A DNA stretch of 54,945 nt from an uncultured Clostridia bacterium (GCA_947624415.1 CANQKH010000009.1:1-54945); one strand, 5' to 3'; positions 13,701-22,840 are shown, counted from the first letter of the stretch. Program-made: numbers and translations. Notes: a model not told the origin generated them from the letters alone.

Positions 13701-16700
13701 GGAGTAATGTTCAAAGCATATACAATCTCTCTAGTATCATTTGTCCTTCTAAATGTTATATTTTGGTCAATTATAGTAATGCTAAGTTCTTTTTCATCAA
13801 CCTTTTCTATTTCTGTATCGCTATTTTTTTCAATGGTTGCTTCTTCATTAATTTCAACTTTAGCAGTTACACTATTATTTGCTGCAAGATTAAAGATTAC
13901 ACCTTTTATGCTTGCAACACCTGATTTATCTACATTAAAATTACCATTTTCTTCGGTCGAATCGGTAAATGTATAGTCAGGTTTAACATAAACAGAATAA
14001 TTATTATTTCCCCTTAACTCAATAATAGTATTATTGAATGGAACTGCATTACCACCAAGCGATGGATATATAATCGAATCTCGTTTACTATTATCTTTTA
14101 TTAGTGATTGAGAATTAAAGTAATTTACTACATAAATATAGAAAATTGTTGAATTTGAATTAGTATTCAAGACGCTGGTTGCTGAAATTTTTGCAAGCCC
14201 AGTTCGTTTGAAAGTTATAGTGCCTGTCGGGTCAATAGATAAAATACTTGGTGTTAATGAAGTAAATGTTAATTCACCTTCTACAACAAAAGGATACCAA
14301 GGTGATAACATTGTAACTCTATTAAGAGTTTTATCTAACTCTTCTTGCAATGTTACAATATCATTAGTTGGTGAAGATGCGACTTGATAATAATATGCGT
14401 AAAATACATTTTGACTACCATCGCTTGAAATTAATTTGTTGTTAAATTTTTGAGAAACAGACAAATCTTTTTGATTACCAGGTTCAAAAGTTGCCTGTTT
14501 TAACACCCGTTTATTTGAATTGCTAATGCCAACAATTATAAAGTTTCCATAATAAACATCTTTACTTGAGTTGTTTATTATAATATTGTCGCCATGCAAA
14601 TAATCTCTTGAATTAATATATGAATAAACATTTATTTCTGTTGTTGCACTTCCTTTTAAAACCAAAGTTCCTAAGTTTGTATTAGACGTAGTTCCAAATC
14701 CTAACTTGTTAATACGAAGTGCATTTGAATTATCAAAATATTGAGTATTCGCATCACTGCTATACAAAACAGCCATTGCACTTTCATCATTAACTCGTCC
14801 ATCGTCAACTGCTTGAATTGCGAATGTTCGGTATAAAGAAGCTTCCTCATTAATATTTGCAATGAGTGCCAGACTTGCAATTGCATCATTTGCTTGCTGT
14901 CCACGAACAAAAGTTCTGACAGTTAATCCTGTAAACGAATTTTTCTTGTCCTCAGAATCATCAAGGCCAAAAAACTTTCCAACTGCTCCACCAATATATC
15001 CATAGCCCCAAACTTCTCCGCCAACAATCAAACCTTTCCCTGCAGAGAAGTTGCTTTCATTCTTGCCATAAGAATTATAAACAGTAAAGCCTGTAGATTT
15101 ATTATAACCTGACTGGATTTTTGCGTCTCTAGAAGTGCTATCTCCAACAAGTGCTCCAACATAAACTCGTTGCAACGCAGCACCTACTATAGAAATATAT
15201 TGAGTTTTTAGTCGAGAATATACCATATAATTGGTATAACCGCTAAATTTCAAAACAGAACTATCAATTTTTTGTATTGTGCCATTATTTTGTCCAACAA
15301 CACCACCTATAGATATATCTTGGTCGGCAACATAATATACGTTTACAAAATCATTCATTAAAACAGTAATTTTAGGATTAAAATTTTTGTAAGAAATACG
15401 TCCTTCTTCTTCTGCAACCTTTGTTTTTGTTTGTGATGTTTCTTCGTCTTCAAATAATGTAAAATCTTGAATTATCTCACCATTATTTACACCGACTAAT
15501 CCACCAAATTCACTTATTGTTTGAATGTAAATATTAGAACGATTTATTGAAACGCCTACATTTATTAATTTGCCATCATTTTGTCCAGCAACCATACCAA
15601 TACGGGCTGTTTTTGGATTATCGTTTGAACCAATAATAAATACGCCGCTAAATTGAACATATTCAATGAACGCACCTTTAGCAATTTTTGAAAATACACC
15701 ATACAGATTTGTAATACCTTCACCATCATCAACGCCATGGCTTATTATAATATTGCTTAATTGAGCGTATTCATTTACACCAATAATTGACCCCTTTAAT
15801 TCTCCAAGAGGGAATTGATTTGAAATTGCAGCCACATCAATGTTGGTGCTGATTTTATAATGGGCAGACAAATTATCTCTCATGGCAAGCAAATCATCTG
15901 CATTTCTTATTGTAAATCTATTGCCTTCTGTTCCATTTTCATACTCAAATCTTAAAGAGATAACATTCTCTCTATAATCGCTTCTTATTACTCCCGAGTC
16001 ATCCAACCAATCTTGGGCAGCAATTAAAATTGTTCCAGTAATTGTTTTTGTTTCATTGCTTGCCTGTCTGATAAATTCATCGTTTAACTTGAAACTTATC
16101 TGTGTTTTGCCACCAGATTCAAGATATGTTATTGATGAGTCATCAAATACATTATATCTTCTTTCGCCAGCAGTAGCCTCAGAAGGAATTGCAACTATCT
16201 TAGGGTTTGTTGCCGTAGAATTAGTAGGAAAAGCAATTATAGATTTTTCACTTTCCAAAACTGAGAAAGTTACTCTGTCTTCCATTGTCTGTAAAGATAT
16301 TCTCGAAACTTCCTCATAAGTATGAATCGTTATATTTATAGAGAAAGAATAGAGTTTATTAAATTGTCTAACATGAGCAAATAATATTATTTTACCCGTT
16401 GTTAAAAGATTTTGAAACGCAGTAAATGTGAGATTTTCAGCATCAAATGTTCCATAATTGCCAATTGTATAAATATTGTTTTGAGGGTTTCTAGAATCGT
16501 AGTAAATCTTACTTACACTTTTTCCCTGCTGATAAATCTGAGTCCTACTTTCAAAATAAAGATATTCATTAGAGTAGTTTTCATCTTCAAAGAAATTATT
16601 TTCTGGATTCTCGAAAAGATAACCCTCTTTAGCACAATCTACTTCAAATTTAACCTCTCTTAATGATTGAGAATAGGTATTTGAGTAAAGGTCAACATAA

Positions 16701-19117
16701 CTAGCCTTTGTGTAAGGTGCATAATCACCTTGAGAAAAACCATCCTTTAATTTATAAACATTAAGTTCCTCTATGTAGTCAAATGTAATTAATTTAATAA
16801 TATATTTAATAGTAATATCTTCTCTTGCAAAAGCATCAATCTTATATCCACTTACTGTAAATGTAATTTGAGTTGTGCCATTTACTTTTGAATAAATCTT
16901 GAATCTATTGTCTACATTTGGATCCTGTTCCCATGTTATAGATGAAGAATTTAGACTTACAAGCACATTTCTTATAGCATTGGAATTCATATTATTGTTT
17001 GCATAAAGTTGAACATCAAAATAACTTTCTCCGTTCATATTATATAGATAAGCCGTTGAAGAATCTATTCCTGTTGATTCAAACAATCTTAAAGTTTTAT
17101 TTTCATTATTGGATGAGACATTAACTATTGTTAAATTTTCATTTACTGTTATATTTAAGAATACCGATCTTCCATTATCTATAGCAAGTCGATATGTCCC
17201 ACTTCCAATATTTTTTGGAATTAAATTAAGGTTAAGGTAATATAAATTATCACGGAATTCATATACGCTAGCTCCGTTATATCCAATGTTTATTACATCA
17301 ATGCCTGATTCTAAAGTTGAGGTAACATTTTCAAATTCTGCGTCGGCAAAAATATCAATAAATGGCTTTGATCCCCCCTCATATTGCAAATAAACATTAT
17401 TTGCAAATTCTTCAGTCGCAAATTCTAGTTTGCTTGCCCCCTTAACAATCTCATACTTTATTGTAGTTTCATATGCATCAGGCCTAATAACATTAAATTC
17501 TAATTTTACAGGAATTTCCTTAACATCTGATGTTATTGTAGCACCATCTACACCTTTTAAATAAACCGTTTCTCTTAAATTGTTTATTTCCACGATTTCA
17601 GTGTAAACTTTATTCATATATCGTGCTTGCAAGCCTGTATTGGTTAAATTCATTGTTAATTTTGTGAAATTTGAGCCTTCTGGTAAAACACTAAAGTTAA
17701 ATGGATACCAACCTGCATCAAAACTTGCATAACTATTATAAAATTTAAAAACTCTGCTTGTTGTATTGAAATCTGCATCATTAATTAATAATTGTGTTGG
17801 AATTTCTCTTATTACAACAGGTATGCTGTATGTATAACTTACACTATCATCTTCACTATCTTTAAATCCATCATAATAAAAAGTTATATCAAAATATGTT
17901 ACATCAGTTTCACCTAACGAACAATTAATTTCATAGTAATATGTGGTTTTTTCATTAGTTTTAATACTTCCCAAACTCATTGCACTCGAAATATTTACAT
18001 TTCGCGATTTTGCATCTATAAGCAAATTCGCATTTTCTGTTGCAAGAGTTACTTCAAGGTATGCTGTTAAATACTTTGCATAGCACCCTGCGAGCATTAC
18101 ATTATCAGCAATTGGCGTTTTATAACTTGGTATTAATATAATGTCGCCATTTTTATAGTCTTCTATTTTATAAGAAGTATTTTCCACACCTTTTTGATAA
18201 GGTATTTCTATGTTATGTTCATTTAATATTTTATAACCATATTCATGGGAAATGGCACTTTTGTCAATGTCTAACAGAATAGAGAAATCTCTTTTGCATA
18301 TAATATCTGGCTCTTCTTCCTCTTCTTTTTCCTTCAAATATTTTGCAATAAAAGTAAATTTTTGACCTGGATTAACTGCTGTTGCCTTAGAAGCATCAAT
18401 CACAAATTCGCCATCATTTTGAGCAATTTCAGTTAAATTAAATGTTTTGTTATTTGAATCTTGAACATTTTGTTCATTACCCAAGGTATAGAAAAGCCCA
18501 TCCTTATTTTTAAAGATGAGATAATTCTTACTATTTATACTTTTTAATTGAATTTCTTGGAATTGATTGCTTTCTTTGATATCATCGACAGTAAGTTCAT
18601 CTTCTTCCTCATCTATACCATAAAAATAGTAGGACAAGTTCCTTTCAGTCGCATTATCATTAAAAACAAAATTTGAGGATGTAGGTGTTAGAATTTTTGA
18701 CGGAGTTACATAAAGTTTTTCTAGCCCCTCTTCTAGTATATCAGAAAATTCTTTAACATAAATGGTTATTTCTGTTTTTTTGCCTCCTTCAACAGAAGCA
18801 AATTCCAAATTTGTAGTTCCTCCATTTTTTCCTAAGACTTTAAATGTGGTTGTAAAACTTTGACTTGCTTTTCTCTCAACCTGTGCTACATTAGGATTAG
18901 ATATTGAACATAAAATGCCATTCGACATCCCCTTTTCAGGATTGTTTATTGTTACTGAAACTTCTGCTTCTTTTCCGGCAAACATCTCTACAAACTCTTG
19001 GTTTGTTGAAATATATGTATCGGCATATTTACTCTTTCCGCAGGCGACAAAAAGTATGCTCGACAGAACTAGCAACAAACTAAATATAAATAAAGTAAGT
19101 TTTGATGATTTTGCCAT
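7763..19117 (-). CDS. giant surface lipoprotein with Ig-like regions and GLUG-type repeat arrays
   Basis: About 3784 residues from the ATG at 19117, chosen because AAAAGGAGAA precedes it and because it places MAKSSK directly before a signal peptide. The hydrophobic stretch ends in FVAC, a lipobox-like Cys, so the protein is probably lipidated outside the membrane. Long beta-rich regions resemble bacterial Ig-like (Big_2) domains. Three regions, near residues 1070-1390, 2450-2780 and 2950-3390, carry repeated GGLVG.NNG, GGVVGQNNG and GGLIG motifs, each opening with a 'Y.L..DI' lead-in as in GLUG/beta-helix surface proteins. No catalytic motif or C-terminal anchor was recognised. It lies 58 bases after the VirB4-like gene with no terminator between, so they probably form one operon. 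Adhesion or surface scaffolding is an inference. Confidence 0.85.
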   Translation of the reverse strand: MAKSSKLTLFIFSLLLVLSSILFVACGKSKYADTYISTNQEFVEMFAGKEAEVSVTINNPEKGMSNGILCSISNPNVAQVERKASQSFTTTFKVLGKNGGTTNLEFASVEGGKKTEITIYVKEFSDILEEGLEKLYVTPSKILTPTSSNFVFNDNATERNLSYYFYGIDEEEDELTVDDIKESNQFQEIQLKSINSKNYLIFKNKDGLFYTLGNEQNVQDSNNKTFNLTEIAQNDGEFVIDASKATAVNPGQKFTFIAKYLKEKEEEEEPDIICKRDFSILLDIDKSAISHEYGYKILNEHNIEIPYQKGVENTSYKIEDYKNGDIILIPSYKTPIADNVMLAGCYAKYLTAYLEVTLATENANLLIDAKSRNVNISSAMSLGSIKTNEKTTYYYEINCSLGETDVTYFDITFYYDGFKDSEDDSVSYTYSIPVVIREIPTQLLINDADFNTTSRVFKFYNSYASFDAGWYPFNFSVLPEGSNFTKLTMNLTNTGLQARYMNKVYTEIVEINNLRETVYLKGVDGATITSDVKEIPVKLEFNVIRPDAYETTIKYEIVKGASKLEFATEEFANNVYLQYEGGSKPFIDIFADAEFENVTSTLESGIDVINIGYNGASVYEFRDNLYYLNLNLIPKNIGSGTYRLAIDNGRSVFLNITVNENLTIVNVSSNNENKTLRLFESTGIDSSTAYLYNMNGESYFDVQLYANNNMNSNAIRNVLVSLNSSSITWEQDPNVDNRFKIYSKVNGTTQITFTVSGYKIDAFAREDITIKYIIKLITFDYIEELNVYKLKDGFSQGDYAPYTKASYVDLYSNTYSQSLREVKFEVDCAKEGYLFENPENNFFEDENYSNEYLYFESRTQIYQQGKSVSKIYYDSRNPQNNIYTIGNYGTFDAENLTFTAFQNLLTTGKIILFAHVRQFNKLYSFSINITIHTYEEVSRISLQTMEDRVTFSVLESEKSIIAFPTNSTATNPKIVAIPSEATAGERRYNVFDDSSITYLESGGKTQISFKLNDEFIRQASNETKTITGTILIAAQDWLDDSGVIRSDYRENVISLRFEYENGTEGNRFTIRNADDLLAMRDNLSAHYKISTNIDVAAISNQFPLGELKGSIIGVNEYAQLSNIIISHGVDDGEGITNLYGVFSKIAKGAFIEYVQFSGVFIIGSNDNPKTARIGMVAGQNDGKLINVGVSINRSNIYIQTISEFGGLVGVNNGEIIQDFTLFEDEETSQTKTKVAEEEGRISYKNFNPKITVLMNDFVNVYYVADQDISIGGVVGQNNGTIQKIDSSVLKFSGYTNYMVYSRLKTQYISIVGAALQRVYVGALVGDSTSRDAKIQSGYNKSTGFTVYNSYGKNESNFSAGKGLIVGGEVWGYGYIGGAVGKFFGLDDSEDKKNSFTGLTVRTFVRGQQANDAIASLALIANINEEASLYRTFAIQAVDDGRVNDESAMAVLYSSDANTQYFDNSNALRINKLGFGTTSNTNLGTLVLKGSATTEINVYSYINSRDYLHGDNIIINNSSKDVYYGNFIIVGISNSNKRVLKQATFEPGNQKDLSVSQKFNNKLISSDGSQNVFYAYYYQVASSPTNDIVTLQEELDKTLNRVTMLSPWYPFVVEGELTFTSLTPSILSIDPTGTITFKRTGLAKISATSVLNTNSNSTIFYIYVVNYFNSQSLIKDNSKRDSIIYPSLGGNAVPFNNTIIELRGNNNYSVYVKPDYTFTDSTEENGNFNVDKSGVASIKGVIFNLAANNSVTAKVEINEEATIEKNSDTEIEKVDEKELSITIIDQNITFRRTNDTREIVYALNITPILKVNLGNGDADYIANVNKALKETAVDYKYGAISLNNINYNSVPIQTSKTVNDELEIMSTDAEEDIPFYKILGLEGEDLQGNITNCEYAISDQANYLFKVSITRLTGNLTKDDLINGLYKITYKMVVSVNTNSSVYIERYNQNIYGRYILYLQSASNSDVTLTIPIDFEKTNVTAVIIDNYTSVREINESMSLGASSEYAYPGESGMLEITINPEDSDFDYIIIENDSQNYTLGRASAQFSLLARYADNNKKMFNDGVVSGHQLGTGFRIELSELVEAYNKKSGDEEDKNLYNPYNGVIYIRYDISSQNVSDLSISRFNVLIYKDGAVVHTASIDLTVKIQNFVAVEIEGKDGVTEGNYYRVYNVARGLKYKLKLESYGFNKDNITLVSSNNQLGQISYENGSYYLTITGNSINYVDGSQFEIITTASQTDSGVIRNAESRTKICIQEFVLNYNGENVKNPDIVKGMSNGIINIQVGSYYNLEIDIYDYLEYDTNNQSVVNKVEEFINELETMGMWRVFTNLISTEQPSYNVATEEIDEDLKALSPYIGYSNNILLSGENYYLNYNGLRIQPKRTHLPEEKFYFIKYNVNFTFENGTYSVYSRETGPESPDIKSNNISTIIILNVYSTSSEESPIPIYDYDDFTNMMAGGYYILLNDINLPNAYDAERGEEQFMPIAGNFASFDGNGHSINFSGEYNMGNLSSIGIFSSVEDGATVKNLIVNYLPSEQGNDLNTQPNDIYELNGLRTVKFITTSDSFIFGSVTAENYGIITNCSVFTAKTSDGNYYLTIKADNALNGNSYVGGVAGTNLGFITNCSVSMNAKVPFNLAGVVARNNKKVAACYFKEGNLINNSHYNQHVSGFAITNSSQAQIITSYVAGAQSTESLYSTDENSNIISSLPGAGFIYQNEGLIKDCYSDINLSASSGSMSGFCHANASIIRNCFSLSILRSKTTASAGFVRDNFIEDIYGEFENCFYLSENASKENGDKDINIDLYNVNYEGVEKLKSENFAEIGNYFEDFSYNEQISTNAVWFYSQGKNNGDFVDFIPSTEKVIIKTDDENVKHGSSQSNTIFRTELITFAKNRLELVAPNVKALSLRNFSYSEVDEGTGNITYFYLDDVSAPNRGTKHNPRLIDDYQSMESEILNETASNGLNTGAYRMVSDVSYLEAESYSALNKVIFAGSLEGNGMEIQAISLASMDQLTNGGLFAQIGFSANREGVVKNLSILPREVKFNNAVNVGTLAGTLKFGYIYDITVNGSQNNLTAVSGLNFVGGIIGRAVSKFEIKDIYSDSNIWSIYSPDNNSQSYIENAGNEDKFSYAGGLIGYIGSGVVKNAHINTLTSISGAMAGLAYGGIGSGGRVDKTYADVYDGLQIKAKYYGGLIAGENSGKLNYSHVSDNNNIESIFTSIPKAATAVGGITGLFSGGYISNAVMEQSFRVVNSEKESPIKNIGGLVGLVSSANEISTLDRCIVNGDIVGSTILGGAVGTVSSSLVAKEVAIKSSSLSIVGNNTNPCLGGIIGNVTYDSHASVDLSQSYCWADLSIDSNVAGLETTAGVGGLIGSIPSNRPLNLSYCYTTSSITAKIYDTRAVGSVNDFAVAKAENQEVDYNYNIKSQDVDNVKINEVYFYGHSQSYPEPDSVDLNKYTSNFKPYASFETKAKNHKISLSVNNFGKSSWEYASQDEKSFEKTIFNNLYGNKYQIFDYGEFDFKEVKQDSNGYSGISGVYEIDAFYDIVTRQTSYNLLRTEDKKIVRTLFKLKPGTMNTYTASTKIDETKKNEGSRPVKHESKLLYSNYDVEIGKSNIIKPLTTSIDRKYILTSNNGDNESQKEYDFKYVHDFSGTIQNNQFVECAGGGNAINEGEFKLGTADADQTLTMVESFEISSLVKKEVYRDAEGNYYISIICVNIGISSATDEKQNTYNYLSIEDPNEITTPKYKNLTNGEILNELNINPIRVWVSSGEKLSTLYFEDNIDWLNKM

Positions 19118-19175
19118 ATTTTCTCCTTTTAACTGAATATTCAATCAAAAAATAATGAAATTTTTTTAATTTTTT

Positions 19176-21869
19176 CTATTTTTTCTTTTCAATAATCGAC
19201 AAAACGTATGGTAAAGGTCGTATTTGAACCATTGTTCTAGATGTTGGTGATGTTATAATAAATGCTTGACCTACTGATGCACTGACAATGCTGTTTCTTT
19301 CTTGTTTGTTAATACCACCAGAGTTTTTATAAAGTTCTATAAGGTCGTTAACGTCATTAGGTGATAGCGAGAATATTAATGAATATTGACAGGCATTAAT
19401 AACCGCCGTTGACTGACGCTTGATTTCTTCAGAACCAACAAAGTCATTAATATTTTGAGTAATAACAATAAGCATACCACCATACTTCCTAATACGCTTA
19501 GCCATTGATGTCATAAAGTTTAAGGCAATTGGGTATTTTGGGTTAATAAATATATGCGCCTCGTCGCAGACGACAATAATTTTTCTGTTTGATTTATGTA
19601 ATTCGTTGTAATCCTTATTGTTAATAACTTCACTTTCTATATACTTAAACACCAAAAGCATTTGAGCAAGTGTAAGCATATCGTTATTACCTGCAATAAG
19701 TGATTGAAAGTTGAAACAAACAAAGTTTTCATTGGTTTCAATAGATGTAGGGCCATTCCACAAGTTTGCGTTTCTTCCGCCTTTGGCGAATTTTCTAATA
19801 TATGTTTCCGCAACACGTAAGTTGTTTAAAACATAATCTTCTTTTGCTGTTTTTATTCTCTCTTGCAAAATGGCATATAGATCATCAAACGTTGGATAAT
19901 CTGTTGGCTTTAAATTCTTAAGGTCTGTATATTCATTAATACCAAATTTTTCATACATTTCAAGAACCAAGGTGTTTATGACCTCAAAAGCATCCGAGGA
20001 AATACCTTGCAAAATTGTTCGCAAGAATTGTTCAAGGAATTGAAGGTGCTGGTTGAATGAGTCATCGACCTTTTTCTTTTGAACAACCTCTACCTTATGT
20101 CCTTCCTCCCCTTCTTCGGTTGGTTTCTTTTCTTCATCATCATCTTTATCGAGCGCTCTTATAACGTTGAAAGGATTGATTATACCTTGCATAGATGAAC
20201 CAACATCGATGAACTTTCCTTTAAGTTTTTCTGTTAATTCTGCATATTCCTTTTCTGGGTCGCAAATGAATATTTTGGTGTTATCCGCAGAAAAGTTTGC
20301 AAGCAACGTTTTTGTTGCAAATGATTTTCCTGAGCCTGATTTCCCAATAATCATCATATTTGAGTTAACTCTTTGTGGGTCTCTGACAAAGAAATCAATG
20401 AATACAGGGTAGGCATTATCTCCGAGATAAAATCCCCCTTCATCTTGAAGTTCTGATGAAATAAATGGGAAGACCCCTGCCAATGTGTATGTAGGAACAC
20501 CTCTTTGAAGTTCTTTTATATTATCACGCATAGAAATTCCCGTGCTGATAAAGGCATCAATTTGTCGTGCAAATAATTCTGTATATTTGTATCCCTCTTG
20601 CTTAAGCATACCTTTAACATCCTTTCTTGCTGAATCCTCACAGGTGATAAAGGTGTTTACATCATATAACTGCTGATTGGAATTCTTTAATTCTTGTAAT
20701 AAATTTCTTAATGTTTCAAGGTGAGTTGTAAGTTCAATTCGCGTACTACTTTTACCCGTTCTGGCAAGCTTTGTTTCCATATCCATTATGGCTTTATCAA
20801 TTTTTTTCTCTGATTCGTATTTTGGGGCTTTCTTAAATTTCATAACAACCTTAGTTCTATCAAGAAGGAAGAATGATGCACCCCAAGCATTTCCAACTTG
20901 TAATGGGTATTCACTTATCGCATAGGTTCTATAATTAATATTGTCAATAGAATATTTCGCCGATGAAAATTTTATTGTATTTGGAGTTGCCCAATTTAAA
21001 AATTCATTGTAAGGAATATTCTCCAGATCCCTTTCATTGAAATCTCTTACATAATTTGCTTTTACAAATATTGCGAGGTCATTACCTACAAGTCTTTTTG
21101 TTTGCACAGGTGTTAATGATGATGCAAGAGAAGTTGCCATACCTGCAAGAGTGTTTTCCAATGCTTCGATATCTTTTCCTAAAACTACAAGATAAAAATA
21201 GTCCTTATATATTTTATCTGTTCTATTTTTGTTTTCAATAAAGTTGACCCTTTCCTCGAAAATTGGAGAACGTGCATCAATTTCTTCTTGACTCATTTGT
21301 TTTTCATATAATTGGTCAAGAAGTCTGTCATACTTTTTGTTTTCAACATATGAGTAATTGTCAAGAACCATTGCCTTGTTTAATTTTACAATTTCACAAA
21401 CTTGATTATCGTCAAGCCTTCTAAGTGCATTACCAAAACCTACATCAATTACATTATTTTGGCTATATTCGTTCAAGAGGTCAAATAAAATAGGTTTTAC
21501 TTCTAGAACTCCAGCATAATAACCATTATAATCAATCAATTTTTCTTCATAAAATTTTTCATAAGGAATAATGTCTTTAATATTAGACTTCCCAGATTTT
21601 GGTGCTTTTAGATATTTTTTCTTTTGCATCGAAAATCTTGCAAGGTGTGCAAGTGTTACATAAAATCTATCACTATCTGCAATTTTGAAAAATAGTGAAA
21701 GACCAAGAATAGCCCAGGCCATCGCAATCCAAATATGCCCTGGGAAGTTTGATGCTGCAAGAACAATTAATACACCCGCTACAACAAGTGCAATTAAAAG
21801 GTCAATACCGGTAAAGCCTTTTACAAATTCTAGTTTTACTTTCGTTCTTCTAGGAACAACTCTAACCAT
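19176..21869 (-). CDS. VirB4/TraC-type ATPase with N-terminal PrgI-like membrane segment
   Basis: 897 residues from the ATG at 21869, behind GAGGTAA; a longer in-frame extension to 21953 lacks a ribosome site. Residues 1-90 contain PRRTKVKLEFVKGFTG followed by two membrane helices, resembling the PrgI family of Gram-positive conjugation systems. The rest is a VirB4-type ATPase: Walker A GKSGSGKS at about 509-516, Walker B VVCDEAHIF with Asp769 and Glu770, then TQNINDF near the C-terminus. VirB4 proteins power type IV secretion at the inner membrane. No relaxase, VirD4 coupling protein, VirB6 or peptidase gene occurs in this window. The neighbour downstream is the giant lipoprotein, which suggests a shared envelope role (inference). 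A charged insertion (about residues 565-595) follows the Walker A region. Confidence 0.88.
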   Translation of the reverse strand: MVRVVPRRTKVKLEFVKGFTGIDLLIALVVAGVLIVLAASNFPGHIWIAMAWAILGLSLFFKIADSDRFYVTLAHLARFSMQKKKYLKAPKSGKSNIKDIIPYEKFYEEKLIDYNGYYAGVLEVKPILFDLLNEYSQNNVIDVGFGNALRRLDDNQVCEIVKLNKAMVLDNYSYVENKKYDRLLDQLYEKQMSQEEIDARSPIFEERVNFIENKNRTDKIYKDYFYLVVLGKDIEALENTLAGMATSLASSLTPVQTKRLVGNDLAIFVKANYVRDFNERDLENIPYNEFLNWATPNTIKFSSAKYSIDNINYRTYAISEYPLQVGNAWGASFFLLDRTKVVMKFKKAPKYESEKKIDKAIMDMETKLARTGKSSTRIELTTHLETLRNLLQELKNSNQQLYDVNTFITCEDSARKDVKGMLKQEGYKYTELFARQIDAFISTGISMRDNIKELQRGVPTYTLAGVFPFISSELQDEGGFYLGDNAYPVFIDFFVRDPQRVNSNMMIIGKSGSGKSFATKTLLANFSADNTKIFICDPEKEYAELTEKLKGKFIDVGSSMQGIINPFNVIRALDKDDDEEKKPTEEGEEGHKVEVVQKKKVDDSFNQHLQFLEQFLRTILQGISSDAFEVINTLVLEMYEKFGINEYTDLKNLKPTDYPTFDDLYAILQERIKTAKEDYVLNNLRVAETYIRKFAKGGRNANLWNGPTSIETNENFVCFNFQSLIAGNNDMLTLAQMLLVFKYIESEVINNKDYNELHKSNRKIIVVCDEAHIFINPKYPIALNFMTSMAKRIRKYGGMLIVITQNINDFVGSEEIKRQSTAVINACQYSLIFSLSPNDVNDLIELYKNSGGINKQERNSIVSASVGQAFIITSPTSRTMVQIRPLPYVLSIIEKKK

Positions 21870-21900
21870 AGTTACCTCGCTTTTTTTATATTTCAAAATT

Positions 21901-21930
21901 ATTTTACTACAAATCAAATCAAAAATACAA
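21901..21930 (-). promoter_or_regulatory. possible sigma-A promoter for the VirB4-like gene
   Basis: On the minus strand TTGTAT (21925-21930) and TAAAAT (21901-21906) are 18 bases apart. The start would be near 21894, leaving a short leader with the GAGGTAA ribosome site. The -35 box is imperfect in very AT-rich DNA. Confidence 0.4.
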
Positions 21931-21983
21931 ACGATTAAACAAGATTTTGGCAATTTTATTAAAAAATATTATTATATTTATAA

Positions 21984-22010
21984 TAAAAAACAACGACTTT
22001 CTATCGTTGT
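21984..22010 (-). terminator. terminator after the PRC-barrel gene
   Basis: ACAACGA pairs with TCGTTGT around a 7-nt loop; on the minus strand six T residues follow. It insulates the VirB4-like gene from the gene upstream of it. Confidence 0.8.
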
Positions 22011-22036
22011 CTATTATTTGTTTACTATTTCAGGGC

Positions 22037-22750
22037 TTATTTACTATAATAACTAAGTAAATTAAATTTATTATGGGCCTTAGCTTTGTTTATTATTTTT
22101 TGTGTTATTTCTTCGTTTTTTCTTGCAATTATTTCGTTATTATACCCTAATATATCGTTGGTTACAATTTTACCAATAAGCATCTTGGTGCTTGCATATA
22201 ACCTAACTGGTGCTTCAGGACTTACGACATTTGACGCTCCAATAAAGGGACTTGCTATTGTAACTTTTGGCAAAGAACTAAAATTTTGAATAACTTCGAC
22301 ATTAAACTCCCTTTCTTTGCCACCCTTTTTGCGTTTTTTTGAACCAAATATTATAAAACTGTCCCCAGATTTTCTAATATATCTTTGTGGGAATTCACAA
22401 AAAGAGGTGATTATCTTACGAACTGTCTTGCCTTGAAATTCAACATCCACAACTCTACCCAATCCATTTCCATGACAATCGTAAACCAACTTACCTATAG
22501 GATTGTTTGTTTTGCTGGAAATATTGAATTGTAGTTTACTTGAATTTTCTATCGTTAGTGTATCCTCACCTACCGAGTAAATGTTCTCTCGTGGCAATAC
22601 GAAAGAATTTTCGCTCTCTTCATCAACCACAATGAGACCTACATATGTTTTTACATTTTCATCTAAGATGACATCCAAAACATAGCCAACCTCTTTGGCA
22701 TCGTCAAGAGAAATAACTTTTTTTGAAATTAGTTTGCTTATCTTTTCCAT
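22037..22750 (-). CDS. PRC-barrel domain protein
   Basis: 237 residues. Residues 1-75 form a PRC-barrel (ISKKVISLDDAKEVGYVLDV, then a typical 'PRENIYSVG' segment). A second PRC-like unit follows (NPIGKLVYDCHGNGLGRVVDV). The C-terminal 55 residues (LIGKIVTNDILGYNNEIIARK) match the extension seen in Clostridia homologues. PRC-barrels occur in RNA-maturation and sporulation proteins such as YlmC/YmxH; the substrate here is unknown. There is no Shine-Dalgarno sequence. TACAAT ends six bases before the ATG, suggesting a leaderless mRNA, although the -35 box is weak. It is divergent from the DUF1858 gene. Confidence 0.75.
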   Translation of the reverse strand: MEKISKLISKKVISLDDAKEVGYVLDVILDENVKTYVGLIVVDEESENSFVLPRENIYSVGEDTLTIENSSKLQFNISSKTNNPIGKLVYDCHGNGLGRVVDVEFQGKTVRKIITSFCEFPQRYIRKSGDSFIIFGSKKRKKGGKEREFNVEVIQNFSSLPKVTIASPFIGASNVVSPEAPVRLYASTKMLIGKIVTNDILGYNNEIIARKNEEITQKIINKAKAHNKFNLLSYYSK

Positions 22751-22811
22751 AGTAATATTGTATTTTTAAATTTTTCATTTAGAACATTTTTTAAAAAATT
22801 TTATAAAATTC

Positions 22812-22840
22812 TTTACAAAAGTTTTCTGTTGTTCTATAAT
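22812..22840 (+). promoter_or_regulatory. sigma-A promoter giving a leaderless DUF1858 mRNA
   Basis: TTTACA (22812-22817), a 17-base spacer and a perfect TATAAT (22835-22840). The ATG at 22847 sits six bases after the -10 box, where transcription should begin. Confidence 0.85.

Noticed and set aside
19176-21869. Part of an integrative conjugative element
   Set aside because: No relaxase, coupling protein, integrase, direct repeats or excision genes were found near it, and base use matches the neighbours.
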